Shown: positions 23,260 to 35,520 of the stretch, in pieces
How the letters are laid out: every line of letters starts with the position of its first letter
Numbering within the stretch: the stretch's first letter is position 1
Origin: Cucumis sativus
Lineage: Eukaryota; Streptophyta; Magnoliopsida; Cucurbitales; Cucurbitaceae
Direction of reading: 5' to 3'
Length of the DNA: 64,000 nucleotides
Assembly: GCF_000004075.3 (NCBI RefSeq)
Contig: NC_026656.2
Coordinates: 20,656,607-20,720,606 of the forward strand
The notes under the pieces: model-generated
Database searches by the model: none
The model's input: only the letters and a program-made list of their open reading frames with translations
Told to the model about the DNA's origin: nothing
Position numbers and translations under genes: made by a program

Positions 23260-26200
23260 GTAACCCTTCGGCGCTTGAAATCACGCTACTCTATTGGGTC
23301 CCACTTCCCTTCGCCTTTTATTGCCTTAGCCCGATTTCCCTCCATACACACGCGCCTCTTCCTCAATTGACATACACGCGCCACCCACCCACTCATGGGT
23401 CCAAACGCACAGTCTTAACGGAAAACGTTGATGTCTCACTTTTATTAAAATCATAAACAAATAATTTTGTATTTCAAAAAATGTATAAAAGCCCAATCTA
23501 GTTCTATCTTTTGTTTTTAAGATTTTAACCGGGTTTTAAAAAAAATTAAATTTCTATAACAAAATTTTAGATTCTATATCGATAATGAAAATGCTACTAA
23601 ATCTTGTAAAATAAACGTAACCACTCAAGCAAAGAGATAGGCAAATTTTAAAGAAACTGACAACCAAAAATATCCGATTGTGTCTCTAATTTCTACGATC
23701 TAGTAAAGTTTTTTATTCAATGGAGTGATTTTCCAAGTTAGAGAATTAATACCTTCCAGACTACTTTATTTAACAATCAAAACCGAAGTTGAAGATGAAA
23801 ATGCAAAATATATTCTTTAGAGTAAATGGTAATCAAAGTTTATAATTTAAAATAGTTATATTAATTTTCATATAAAAAAAAGTAAACATTCTTACGATAA
23901 TTGTCAAAAATAGCAAAATTTCAAAGTCTATTAATAATACACAACGATAAACATTGATGATATGTTTACATTCCTAACAATAATAGAAATTTATTTAATG
24001 TTTATGATTGATAAAGTTAAAAAATTTACTATATTTTATAAAGATCTTAATTTATTTTACTATATTTAAAAATGTCTTTTTTTTTAATTTTACGAAAAAC
24101 ATATTTTTACAAATTTCAAATATAAATTAAACTAAGAAAAATGGTTAAAAATGGTAGATATTAAAACACCCTTAATACTCCTTCATAAACTAAATTTAAA
24201 GTTCATTTAAAATATAAAACAATTAAAATTGACCCGAACCTAATAAATCAAAATTCAAAAAGAATATTTTTAAATATAGCAAACAAAAATTAAAACTATT
24301 TAAAAAAAACATAACCAAACATACCATTCTCTTTTTAAAACATTTTAATTAATTATATTTTATAAATAATTTCAATTTTTATCTATTAATCCAAAATGGA
24401 CAGTGACATAAATTTGTAGGATGGAGGCGTGAAATACACGCTCCTGAAGGTGGAAGGGATGGGTGAAAGTATGGAAAAAGGAAGCAAATGAGAGAAACAA
24501 AACACTGAAGGAAGAGCAGGGATTTTCCTCCATTTCGCTTAAAACGGTGTCGTTTTCCAAAGCAGACAACATTAACTTAACCCTAACTAAAATTAAATTG
24601 ATAGGACGACTTGGAAAAACAAACAAATAAAATAGATATTAAATGGGTATGAGTTGGACGGGACGGGGTTACGCCTCGCTAACTCCAACAAACTACATTG
24701 CTTATTTACCCTACAAATGGCTCTTCCCATTTATTTTTCTTCGAAGTCAACCTTTCATTTCTACCTTTTTTCTAAAAAATTAACCCCTTCCAATTAAATT
24801 TCTTTACTTTTTTTATCGTTAATTCAATTTCATATTACTCCAATAAAAATAAACTTTACCGTAAACATAAATTAATTTAATTAAATTAGTAAATAAATAT
24901 ACATATAAACAGTTGAATATGATTACTTATATATTCGTAACGACAACGATTGTTTTAAAACTATAAAAAAAAAATTTTTATCATCGATGACGATAATTAG
25001 TCTACGATGCATTAGTTGGAGATTTTCTTTATTATTTTGTATTTCTTTCCTATTCATCATTGTTAGTATATTTCTTATTGATAAAATATAGTCATATTTA
25101 ATGTATTAATCTATACATATGAAATTTTACCCTTTTGTAAGAATGTGTTTGAATTATGTTTAAATTTGAGAAAAAAATAATTCATTTAAAAAAACACTCA
25201 AAACATTTTTTTATGAGAAAATATATTTTTTTAGAAATATATATATAATCCAAACCATTTATAACAATTTATCTATGAAATATCCTTCCATATATTAATA
25301 TCATCGTTGGCTATTTCTCTCTTTAATCTCTACTTTTTTTTTTTCTCTCTTGAGAAAGAAACTTTCATCATAAATTTGATTGGATTCTTATTCCAATCAA
25401 TAATAAACAATATTCTCATTTTATTCCAATTCCAAAATAAATTTCTACAACAAAAATGGTTATATTTTAGAGCCAATTCCCAATACTATTTCTATTTCTT
25501 AAAAAAAAAATAAACCTCAACAATATTGTTCATCTCAATCCACCCATGTTTCTTTGTCTAAGACTTGATTCCTATTTGATTTTATAAATCTTTTTAAATA
25601 AAAATATTTCATCTTTGAATATGTGGAAGCAACAATTTAATAAATCTCAATAATCTAACAATTTCAACTTTGGTATAGAACCATTTTAGTTCTTTCTCAT
25701 GCACATGTTTAATTTTGTAATATTTTGTTTTTGTCGAGAAAATCATTAGTAAGATCGAACAAAATTGTTAAGTATGTAGATCAATAAAATTATTGATAAT
25801 TTACTTTTTAAAGTGTTTAATTTTACAAATATAAGTCGTCTTATAAAATAATGAATTGTTCGACAACTACTCAAGATGACTTTTGAACCATTTTTATTTA
25901 AAGTGTTTAGATAAAAATGATTTTAAAATATTTTCTTAGTCAATCCAAGCATATATCCTTAAGCTATAAAAGTTGTCAAATTATGAGACTATTTTATCAT
26001 ATATTAAAGTTCAAGAATAGATTGTTACACAACAATAAGAAGAAAAAGTATAAAAAAAATGTGTCAATATAGTAATAACAAATTAGATAATAGACTAAGT
26101 TCGATTAAACTTTAAGAACCAAAAGCCATAAGAATAAAATTGATAGAATTTTCAAATTCTTGACGAAAATAGAAATATAGTTGAACTTATCGTTCATAAA

Positions 26201-29200
26201 TAGACTCCATAGGATCACTTCAACCATACGAATAATTCAAACACCTTTAATAATTAGAAAATAAAAACGTCATATGAATATGAATGGTTGTAAGACCAAC
26301 ACCTAGCTAGGTCTAAAAAATGGTCCATATGATTCTAATTCCCTTTTTATCTTTAAAACTTACATTAACCATTTAATTTCACACTACTCATACCCTTTTA
26401 ACATGTGATAGCAATAAGCATAGAAGTTGTAGCAAACCAAAAAAAAAAATAAAAGGCAGAGAGAAGAGATGCCCGTGTGCTTAAAAAAGAAGAGGAAATT
26501 ATTTGATGCCTTTCTATTTGTATCTTCAATTTTTTTTTTACAACCATTAATTGCTTTTGTCTCCTTAATGTTAGATTCTTTAATAACACACATATATAGC
26601 CTACTGTTTTTATTATATTAAAAAAGAGGTTAAATTAAAACGTCCGTGTTTAAACGAGAATCAAATTTTCATAGATTTTAATGTGATTTATAATGTTGAG
26701 GTATTATTATAGTTTTGTCTTTGTTAAGCGACGTAAATGCCGTGGCACAAGAGCTTGCTTCTTTCATGTTCAACGATATCATTTCTCATTAAAAAAATGT
26801 TAGATATTGATTGTGATTCTAGTAAAATTTCATATAATAATTAAGTTAGTATAATAATCCTTTAGGTCATTGGAGAATCGTTGTAATTACATGAGTGAAT
26901 ATTCCATCGTTTGTTGTTTTTTTTTTAAAGATAATTAATTGTGATGAGGTATTCAAGTGTATTTTATTTTTGGTAGTTATTCTATACCACGGGATATTTG
27001 TAAAGTTATGCGATCAATTTAGAGAAAACCACATATATTCATATTTATCTAAGGCATCGTTGGTTTTCTTTATTCACACTTCATTTATTTACTAAAGAGA
27101 AAAAAACTATTAAAAGTCAAACAAAACATATAAATCAATGAAAGTTAGTCACGTCGAAGTTAGTCATTTGAAAGATTCCCTCCAACAATGAATGAGTATA
27201 TCAGTCAATCAAAGTCGGTTTTTCAATCCATATCAAGTGCGGTAAATTTTTTAGATGTTTAAACCGAAGTATAGACCGACCACTTTTCAGTAGATTGGTT
27301 GGTTTAATTAAGCCCTTGAAACTTTTTTTGTAAATGTTGGATTTTTTCAATCCGACACCGACCATAAACTTAAATCGATTTTGGTTAATCAACTTAATTT
27401 TTCGATCTATTATATTACCTCCTAACTCCAATCGTGTTATATAAAAACTAAAAACATTCTTTTTTTTTTTTTCATTTTTGAAAAGCATCTAAGGATTGGT
27501 AAGAACTTCAAGTGGCTTGCAACTTTGTAATTATTCTTTTATTGGCCTAAATTATTGGGATAGGGATAATTATTGATAGATCATCACTCCCTTCGTTGAG
27601 GGTGACACTTCTTCATTTTTTGGCAGTAGAGAATATTATTATTCTATAATATAGAATGAAATTATGTACCTTAATTTTAATATAATTGAAAAGGCAACCA
27701 TGGAGAATTGAGATCAAACAACCAAAACAGGGAAATCCCAAATGATTTCAACATTTTAAATGCTCTTGCTTTGACCAAATGATTAGAGAAAATGAATTAC
27801 AAATTAAATTATTCATTTTTTAGAAGAACGTATACTTAGAAATTTATATCTTCTTTATTTGAAGATCTCATAGTTGGTCGAAATCAATTTTATTTGATAT
27901 CAATTTTGGTTTGGTCGATCCATATTGCTCACTCCTATATATATATATATATTAACTATTCTTTTTATTCTCATTTATTTTTTAAATTAAATTACATGTA
28001 TACTTATATTTAATATAGTGTGTACATATATAATTCTTAAATTTTGAAAAAGTAGTTGAAGAAAATAAATTAGATAATTGAAAGAAAGATATGAAATCGT
28101 GCCATTTGGTTTATTGTTTAGTTTTATGTTTTTTCAAAATCAAAATCTTATAGAAATTAAGTTATTATTTCATTACAAGGAAAAAAAAATGTGAGCCAAA
28201 ATTTGAAACTAAACGAAAGAAAATGTTTCTTAAAATTTGTTGTTATTTCCAAAATAAAATAAACAAAAAAAGCTTTGATTAATTTTAACTATTTATTTTC
28301 CAAGGAAAGTTGTTAATTCTGCCATTGATTATCTTAATCTCTACTATTACTACGTTAATCCATCTATTTAATAAACTTATTTAATATTTACTAATGTAGC
28401 AAAACGTCACTATGACAATGTCATTATTTTCCTATATTTTAAAACATTTATATCAATTTTACCATTTGAAACAATTGAAAATATAGAATAAAAACAATCC
28501 TATTTTAAATGTAAATAAAAGTAAAAGGGAACGATGAATAATTCCCAATTTATTTCATATTTGATCTTCTCTATAGCTCTGTGGAAGCAAATTAAATTAA
28601 AAGATTTGTTCACGAGAGTTTCAATATGTTTGTATAACATTTTTCCATTTTTGGGAAGAAAAGATAGAAAAGAACAAAAGGGTTCTAAATTCAGATTAAT
28701 CATGAGAGAAAACAAAGAGAGCATGTGAATAATTTTTTAAAAGCATTTCCAAAGTAAACTCCCATCTCAAAAGCCATTTTCCAAAACATGATTCCTCGTG
28801 AATAATAATAACAATATTACTTTTCTTTTTTACAACAAAATTATATATACTTCAAGATTTAGTCTCACTATCGATGTTAATTTGTTACGAGATCGGCTTA
28901 ATAATAGTAATTTTTTAACAAGAAAATACTATTTGATTTATGAATGTGCAACATAAAGTTTTTTTCTCAAAAAAAGATCAACAATATGAACAACTATAGG
29001 GGAATAAATTATTTCAGGTTTTTTCATAAGTATAAAGATTATATTATAATGTTTTTCATTATGGAATCTCATCTACTACAATAATAGAGGTAGAGAAGAG
29101 AAGAGAAAAGAAAATAGAGAAAAAGTGTCATGAAAGCCATGATGACTAAGAAACAATCTCCACAAATCAAACTTAAAAATGAAGTTTAGGGTTTAGGGGA

Positions 29201-30489
29201 AGGATAGCATTACCCTTTGCCTCTCCCTTCTTGGTTACTCATTTTTAGGGTAATTTAATTCGTCAAATTGAAAACGAGAAGAATTCATAAGTTGAAATGG
29301 TCGAGATGATTGTGCAATACTTTTTATTTTATTTTTACTTAAAAGTTTAAACTATAAGTAATAGATGTATGATCCTTTTAATTTTGCATTTAATGATTAT
29401 TTGATATGTTCGTTGTTTTCTATGAAATGAATCTCTATTTCATTTATAATTTAATAGAGGTACAAACCTATATATAACTAAAAAGAAATTCACTTAAAAA
29501 AATAATATCTACATAATAATATCACTTAAAATAATCTAATTACATTAATACTCTTCCTCAAACTCAAGATCGTTGAAATCACAAACTTGAGTTTGCTAAG
29601 AACTAAGAAATCTAGAACAGAATTAGAAACACACGAACAACAAACACAAACAAACTAAAACAAACTTTAAGCAATAAAACAACATTCGTATTTAAAGGAA
29701 AAAAAAAAAGTAATAAATCGGTCGGATTTTGAAAAGTTTAAGACATATTTGATTTATGATCCAATAATTATTTTTAAAATAAAAATTTCAACAGAAAAAC
29801 AAGAACAAGAATTTCGTGTTTGGTTTAAATTTTAAATTTTGAAATTTATATTCAAAATTCAAAATTTGTGTTTCACTCATAATTTAAAACTAAAAACGGC
29901 AAAGTAAAAGGTTAAAAAGCTAACTTACAATATTAAGATTTAGATGAAATAATGGTAACAAAGATCATAACAATCTTATATATATAGTTGAAAATAATAT
30001 ATATCATATGATTTCTCCTAAAGAAAATTATTTAAAACTATATGCTTGCATTGCAATCATCAGTGACCCAAACATATATTTCTCCTAAAAAGGTTATTTA
30101 TTTATTTTATTTTGGTAAAAGATCCAAAAATAATTAAATATAATCAGATCGCATAATTTGAATTTTGCCAATTGAGTTTGATAATAAGAAATCCTATTTT
30201 ATTTGAGTTGTGATCCTTTATGACATAATTAAAACGACATTTTGATTATAAAATATTTTAAAATCTCTTGTAGTTTGGTAAATTAGTATTTGCAATTTTT
30301 ATTGTTGATTTTCCTCCAAATAATTTAGTGATCTCCATGAACATCCAATTGTAAAAATATACTCAATAATGTTTTTCTTTCGTGAAAATCATATATTATT
30401 ATTAGCTGATTTTGTTTACGAAATCAACACTAAGTAATTAAATTTAAAATTTATTAAAAGCGGGTTATTGGATCCATCTTTTCCTCCAA
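23260..30489. other. AT-rich intergenic region
   Basis: About 7 kb without a recognisable gene. Frames are short and of low complexity. A decayed copy of the MITE-like family is discernible around 23880-24120. A small island with higher GC (about 24420-24700) carries the inverted repeat AAAACG-GTGT-CGTTTT (24541-24556) and a telo-box-like AACCCTAA (24579-24586), both frequent in plant promoters. Poly-A/T runs and TA microsatellites (27938-27953) occur elsewhere. Confidence 0.6.
23880..24120. mobile_element. Decayed MITE-like palindromic element
   Basis: Arms containing 'aaaaatagcaaaattt' and, in inverted sense, 'tttactatatttta', with 'gataaacattgatgat' and 'tgattgataaag' between them, match the family at 50.2-51.2 kb. 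Divergence is high, so boundaries are approximate. Confidence 0.4.
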
Positions 30490-30778
30490 GAACAATGGCA
30501 GAGGATCCATCTTGTTCCTCAAAGTCTCGCGAGCTTCCCTCAACTTTTCAGAAATTTTCCTTCTCTGTATAGCATTATATTGGCCATCTTGAGCTTGTCC
30601 TCAAGTATGAGAAGTTTGAGTTCAATCCCACGCTTGTGGTTATGCTCGAGGATGTCTTCCTCTGGTGCTTTCAGCAACCTTTCCATTCTTTGGGCTCACA
30701 AAAAACTCTTGTTCCTCTCTGTGTATAACCATTGGTGCCAGACCCTCTAGGAGTTTGTAATCCAATACTGTTATACAT
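30490..30778 (-). pseudogene. Decayed CWC21/SRRM2-type splicing factor (cwf21 domain)
   Basis: Read from the ATG at 30778 on the minus strand, the first 20 codons give [20 protein letters not shown], the characteristic start of plant CWC21-like proteins. A frameshift follows; a second frame gives [17 protein letters not shown], then after another break DILEHNHKRGIELKLLILED, and a last piece ISEKLREARETLR, all in the order expected of a cwf21 protein. The family is part of the activated spliceosome. The copy is broken by at least two frame changes and a stop, so it is not functional as a full protein. The minus-strand sequence just before it (to about 31120) looks like a 5' UTR with a possible intron end (attctttctag), so it may be a DNA duplicate rather than a retrocopy. 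Confidence 0.75.
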
Positions 30779-31881
30779 AGCCCTGCAGCTTCACCAACCT
30801 AGAAAGAATAAGACACTAATCGCAAACAAAATAAACCCAAATCGCAGAACAAAAAATTACGGAGAAAGTGAAGAAAAAAAATAAATCTCAAGCACCAAAA
30901 TAATTAAAAGAGAAATCGAAGAACGGAACTGCATGCAAAAGAAAAGAAAAAAAAAAACAATAGCTTCAAATTTACACACTCAAACTTGAAGAGAAGAACA
31001 AGAGAGAGAGAGTAAACAACAAAATCAAAGAGAGCACCAGAGACGGAGAAGCTTGAGATTATAAATCGACAGTGTTGAGAGATGACAGAGAGAAATTGAT
31101 GAGATGAAGAACCCAAGGTTATTAGATATTTTGTTCAATTATATAATTAGGAATTTCAAGCCTTTTTTATTAGTAATTTTATTTAGATAAATTAGATTTG
31201 AAGCTATGCGTTAGAATTTATTCTTTTGTTTTCTACTAAATTTGGTTTTTTCAATATAAGTTTGGGATCGAGTGAAGCCATTGGCTGGTGGTTGTAAGCG
31301 AAGCCATTGGGAGGGGGAGATGCCAAAGGTTCAAAAGACAGTCTCTCATTCACATTTTAAAATCTGATACCAACTTTTCTAATTATAACCTTTTATAAAT
31401 AAAAATCAATTGTGCATTTTTGTGATATTCCCTCCAAAATTTCACAACATTTATTAAAAATAATACAATGTTCTAAGATTTTACTAAAGAATTTAATTTT
31501 ACCGAAGCAAAAACAAGAACAAAAAAGACTGCAACAGGTAGAGGCAATATCTTGGCACTTCGATTAAATTTCAATAAGAGAGGGGCAGAGGCAGAGAAGT
31601 GAAATCCCTGCCCGGTCTATGGTTATCAAATGAACAAAAAAAAAGTGCACTAAAAAGTATTCCCTTAAATTTAAAGGCTCTTAAAAGCTAAAGCCAACCC
31701 AAAGAAGGAGATTCTCAGTAGTACTCTTAAATTGCTGCACAAAGGGGGCAACCTCAGTAAAGAACACATCCATCTGCACCTTTCTTTTTTACCGAATTCC
31801 CTGCCGTAGGAAGGGAACACATCAAGCACTAGGGTTAATGACTTCATTATCAGCTCCTGGATTTGCAATATCTGGCTAACA
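30779..31881. other. Pseudogene upstream flank and CSN5 3' flank
   Basis: From 30779 to about 31130 the minus strand is pyrimidine-rich and leader-like, with tracts of CT repeats. The rest is AT-rich, and 31650-31881 is likely the 3' UTR of the CSN5 gene. No other gene was seen. Confidence 0.45.
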
Positions 31882-34800
31882 TCAGCTTTCCACCATTGGT
31901 TCTGGACTGGATGACTCAGGTCGAGATTTGTTGGGTTGTCGCACTGAGTTGAACAGGATGTCCTTGATAACCTAAGCATGAAAAAGTAACAAAACTGTGG
32001 TTAGGGAATAATGTGGTGCATCTTTGATGTGCTCTTTTGTGAAATGAGCACCACGACATTTAAGAGCGAAGGGTAATGTGAGTCTCACCTGTGACATCAA
32101 ACCATGAACCTGCTCCACTGTTATCTTTGCACTGTCGCGAGTGATCTTAGCAAGTTGGGAGTCTTCCTGCAAATGGAAGATGAAATTACAAAAATGCTAT
32201 GCTTATATAGCATCAAGAGTTCATCTGGATGTCAAAATTAATATTGCTAGAGCAACTAACTCGGTTAGAGAGAGTGTGTGCTGTGTTGTATATATTGCCC
32301 TTCACAAATTTAAAAAATGCAGTTTTTTTCTTTTGAGAAATCTTGTGAAAGTTAGACATCAAAGGAGAGAATTCTTGTTAACCACATAACAGATGGACAT
32401 ATCAGGTGAATTTGACACTGCCGAAACAGGACATAACTTTAGTACCAACAAAAAAATAATATGAATATAACTCAGTAAAGTACACAAGGACATGCTTAGC
32501 ATCACCAATACAAACCAGTAACACAACAATTTGCGTTGCTTAATTTCCAACGGGGAGGCTAAAAGGAAGGACCTACTTCTTCTAAAATAAGAAAACAGGA
32601 TGCATAAAACTGGTGAATGGAGTAATGCGTGTCCAACCAAGAAAATTTTGGTTAATCCAAATCTTTTGTATCAGACCTAAAAAGAAACAAACCAACAATT
32701 TTCTTTCTTGGTGGCTTCTTTTCATTGGTTCCAATTTTTTTTTCTGCCTTTTATGCTCATGGCCTCCCCTTTGTATTTTTATTCTTAATGGAGGTTGATT
32801 TCTAGTACGTGTGTGTGTATTTGTGTATATATAAAGAATAAATAAATGATTCTTGCAATAGTTATGATACAATGGGTTGTCTACTTGGCCAACCTCAACA
32901 TAGTTGAACTGGTTGAGGCAATAATTTATATCATTCAAATCCTCACCCACATGTAGTTCAACTAAAAGGAATAAGTTATGCAGGCCTATCTGGGCATGAG
33001 TTAAATACTTCAAATTCAAAGCAAAACTTCTGCAAATATGGAGATTAATCTATGCTAGCTACCTTGAACAACAAATGAATAAAAAGACCAACCACAGTAC
33101 AAATAGACAAGTAGTGAAGATTGCATCTAAGGGAATAATTTCAGAGATGTGAAATTAAACTTTAAAATATCCAGTATGAACACTCAGAATCTGTTTGGAA
33201 AGGTCTCAAATTGTTTCTCTCCAGGCTCCCTTTCTGTAATCTCCGGTTTATGGCCTAATACTTTGAACAAAAAGTATGCATATCTATCTACGACACAAAC
33301 TATAACAGATCATTTTCTGTAGCTTATAAAATAGATAGATGCATGTACAAGATAGAGCTGTATATGCTCCGAAATATATATATAAAAGAAGAAAGAATAA
33401 GAGACGACATAACACACCTCCTTCTTCCTCTGAGAAGGAGCTATCAATGGCCCAAAGCGGGAGTGAGCCAACTGATTCTCCACCTGCTCAAGTTTTTCAG
33501 CTGCAAAGAACAAAATAAACAACTAAAAAGAATCATATAAAATTCAAATCAAATCTAATCATTCAAGTAGAGATATTAAATAGAGTGCGTTGTAATGAAG
33601 ACGAGGATACCTAAATCTGAAATTTGCCCAGCAACATAGTCTCCATTACCCAAAAGAGGAGAAGATGAAAGTGTATTAACCCAGTACTTGTTCCAAAGTA
33701 AATCCAAGAGGTGGCAGTCAAGTGAAGACTTGAAATATGTGATATCAAGCGCATAATACTGCAATACCGTGTAAAAGTTAAGAAAATTGCATACCCAATG
33801 GAAAATAAACTGAGTAAATCTAAGAAGATGAAAGATTAAGGGAGGAAACCTGTTTACAATGCACACCAAAGTCTTCGATCTTATTCAGTGGGATGGTTTG
33901 ATACTCAGAAACAGGCTCATCTGGTGGCTTATATCCTTCCGGGTAGGTCCTGAAAGCTCCAATCTCAACCTTTCCAGCAGAAACAGTTCTTGTAGGATCA
34001 ATCACAACAGCCAAAAATGGCTCCTGAAATTGTTGGTTTAACATCTGAGTGGAAACATCAATACCCGAAAGCCAGCATCCGTAACCTGGATGAGAATGGT
34101 ACCATCCTACAACGTTCTCCAACCTCCCCGCCTAAATCATAAGAGAGCCATGATATAAAAACTACGAAGGTTGTCAAGAATTCACAGATAAGACGGCATC
34201 ACTTCACTACAACATATGTAGAAAATTCATCAATTCTCAAGAAAATCGATAAATTCAAAAAATTCAGCATTGGTCCTGTGAAATGACTTATTGGCGAACG
34301 TAGAAATCTACACATCAACAACAAACATAGGAATAAACAGAAAAATACATTCAACTTCAGTATATACTCCTTCAATGCAACGCTCAACGGTGCAAAATAA
34401 ACCTAACTTCATGCATAACGGAAGCACGTTTATGAAAATTGTCGAATCAAACAACAGAAATATATTTTCAATTGATATGAAAAAGAAAGCAATCAGAATG
34501 GCAAATTCGAAGAGTATATAAGAAAAACCTGCTTGTTCGTCTGGGAATAATCAACCATATACTCATACGCATCAGCCTGAGCATTAACCCTAGTCTCGGT
34601 ACCTTCAACAGGCAAAGCAAAGGCATCCATGACGATAATAGCGTCTCCATCGGTCTTCCCCTGCATAAGTCCCATGACCTCTATAGTTCCGCCGGAGCGT
34701 GCATGAACCACCATTTTAAGAAGCGCGAGGGCAGAGATCTTCACACGCTTGAAGTAATGAGGATCATTCTGCCACGGCTTTTCCTGCTGAAACTTTGCTT

Positions 34801-34945
34801 GTGCAGCCTCATCGTAATAGAATATCGCATCGGAAGCAGAATCTGAAGCTTTGGAGGTAGTCGGAGGAGTATCGACGGAGATGATATTGTTCTCAAGCTC
34901 CCAGGTTTTCTGAGCTATTTGTGAGGATGATGGAAACGGCTCCAT
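31882..34945 (-). CDS. CSN5: COP9 signalosome subunit 5 (JAMM isopeptidase)
   Basis: Six exons: 34529-34945, 33850-34131, 33611-33758, 33418-33500, 32089-32166 and 31882-31971. They total 365 aa, the usual length for plant CSN5, and all junctions are GT-AG and in frame. The MPN+ domain spans about residues 60-200: the JAMM glutamate is E89 (EVMGLMQGK), and the zinc site H151-S-H153-x7-S161-x2-D164 is complete, so the protein should be catalytically competent. CSN5 removes NEDD8 from cullins within the COP9 signalosome, in cytosol and nucleus, and so regulates SCF-type ubiquitin ligases. The C-terminal half holds helices used to dock on the complex, and the protein ends with a PEPMVES-like tail. 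The fourth intron is 1.25 kb and carries an old SINE. Confidence 0.95.
32885..32970 (+). mobile_element. Degenerate tRNA-derived SINE in CSN5 intron
   Basis: An A-box-like stretch (tagttgaactggttgaggc) and a B-box-like stretch (attcaaatcctcaccc) are correctly spaced and followed by 'acatgtagttcaactaaaa', the layout of tRNA-derived plant SINEs. Divergence is considerable, and no clear target-site duplication was seen. Confidence 0.5.
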
Positions 34946-35270
34946 TCCTCTTGAAATGGAAGTCGAACGAGAAGAATATGAAGAAAAATGCTACCAATTT
35001 TCGTCTGAATTCAGATTGTTCGATAGCTTTTTTCTGATTCCTGTCGATGAAATTGGGGTTTCTTCAATGGCAATTTTGAAGGAGAAGCGAGTAGAATTCC
35101 CCCAATCGACAGTAACTGAGAAACCAAAATTTTCTCTTCACACCGCCAAAAACATGAACTTGAATGGACGTGGCCCATTAGGTTTCTGCTGGGCCCATAT
35201 AGTTATTGGGCCAATGTAGGCTGACCCACTTTTCTTCCCTAAGCTCGTGTTTGAAATAAAGCCCACGGCC
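34946..35270 (-). promoter_or_regulatory. CSN5 promoter with site II (TGGGCC) elements
   Basis: Copies of GGCCCA/TGGGCC occur at 35172-35177, 35190-35197 (TGGGCCCA palindrome), 35206-35212 and 35261-35266 (GCCCAC), within about 330 bases upstream of the CSN5 ATG. Site II elements are bound by TCP factors and are typical of housekeeping and growth-related plant promoters. The longer open stretch here (34956-35219, plus strand) is not protein-like. Confidence 0.6.
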
Positions 35271-35283
35271 CTCTAGTTGATTT

Positions 35284-35520
35284 TTTAAAAATTATAAATA
35301 TAGCAAATACACTTCTATACCCAACTTTTCTTGTTTATTAGTGATAAACCAATATTTACCGCATATACTATCAGTAGTCAGACTTCTATCGTTAATAAAC
35401 TTTAACATATTTTATTATATTTGTAATTTTAAAACATTTTACTATATAAATTTAATGACTCTATTTACAACTATCATTATTTTATTATTATTATTATTAA
35501 ATATTACTATTTTGAAATGG
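35284..35520. mobile_element. MITE-like palindromic element
   Basis: It has the arms 'aaaaattataaatatagcaaata' and 'ttatatttgtaattttaaaacatttt' with 'agtgataaa' and 'cagacttctatcgttaataa' between, the same architecture as the array at 50.2-51.2 kb, in diverged form. Bounds are approximate. Confidence 0.5.

Noticed and set aside
32582..33019. 145-codon minus-strand frame in CSN5 intron
   Set aside because: It crosses the old SINE and a GT microsatellite, and is intronic.
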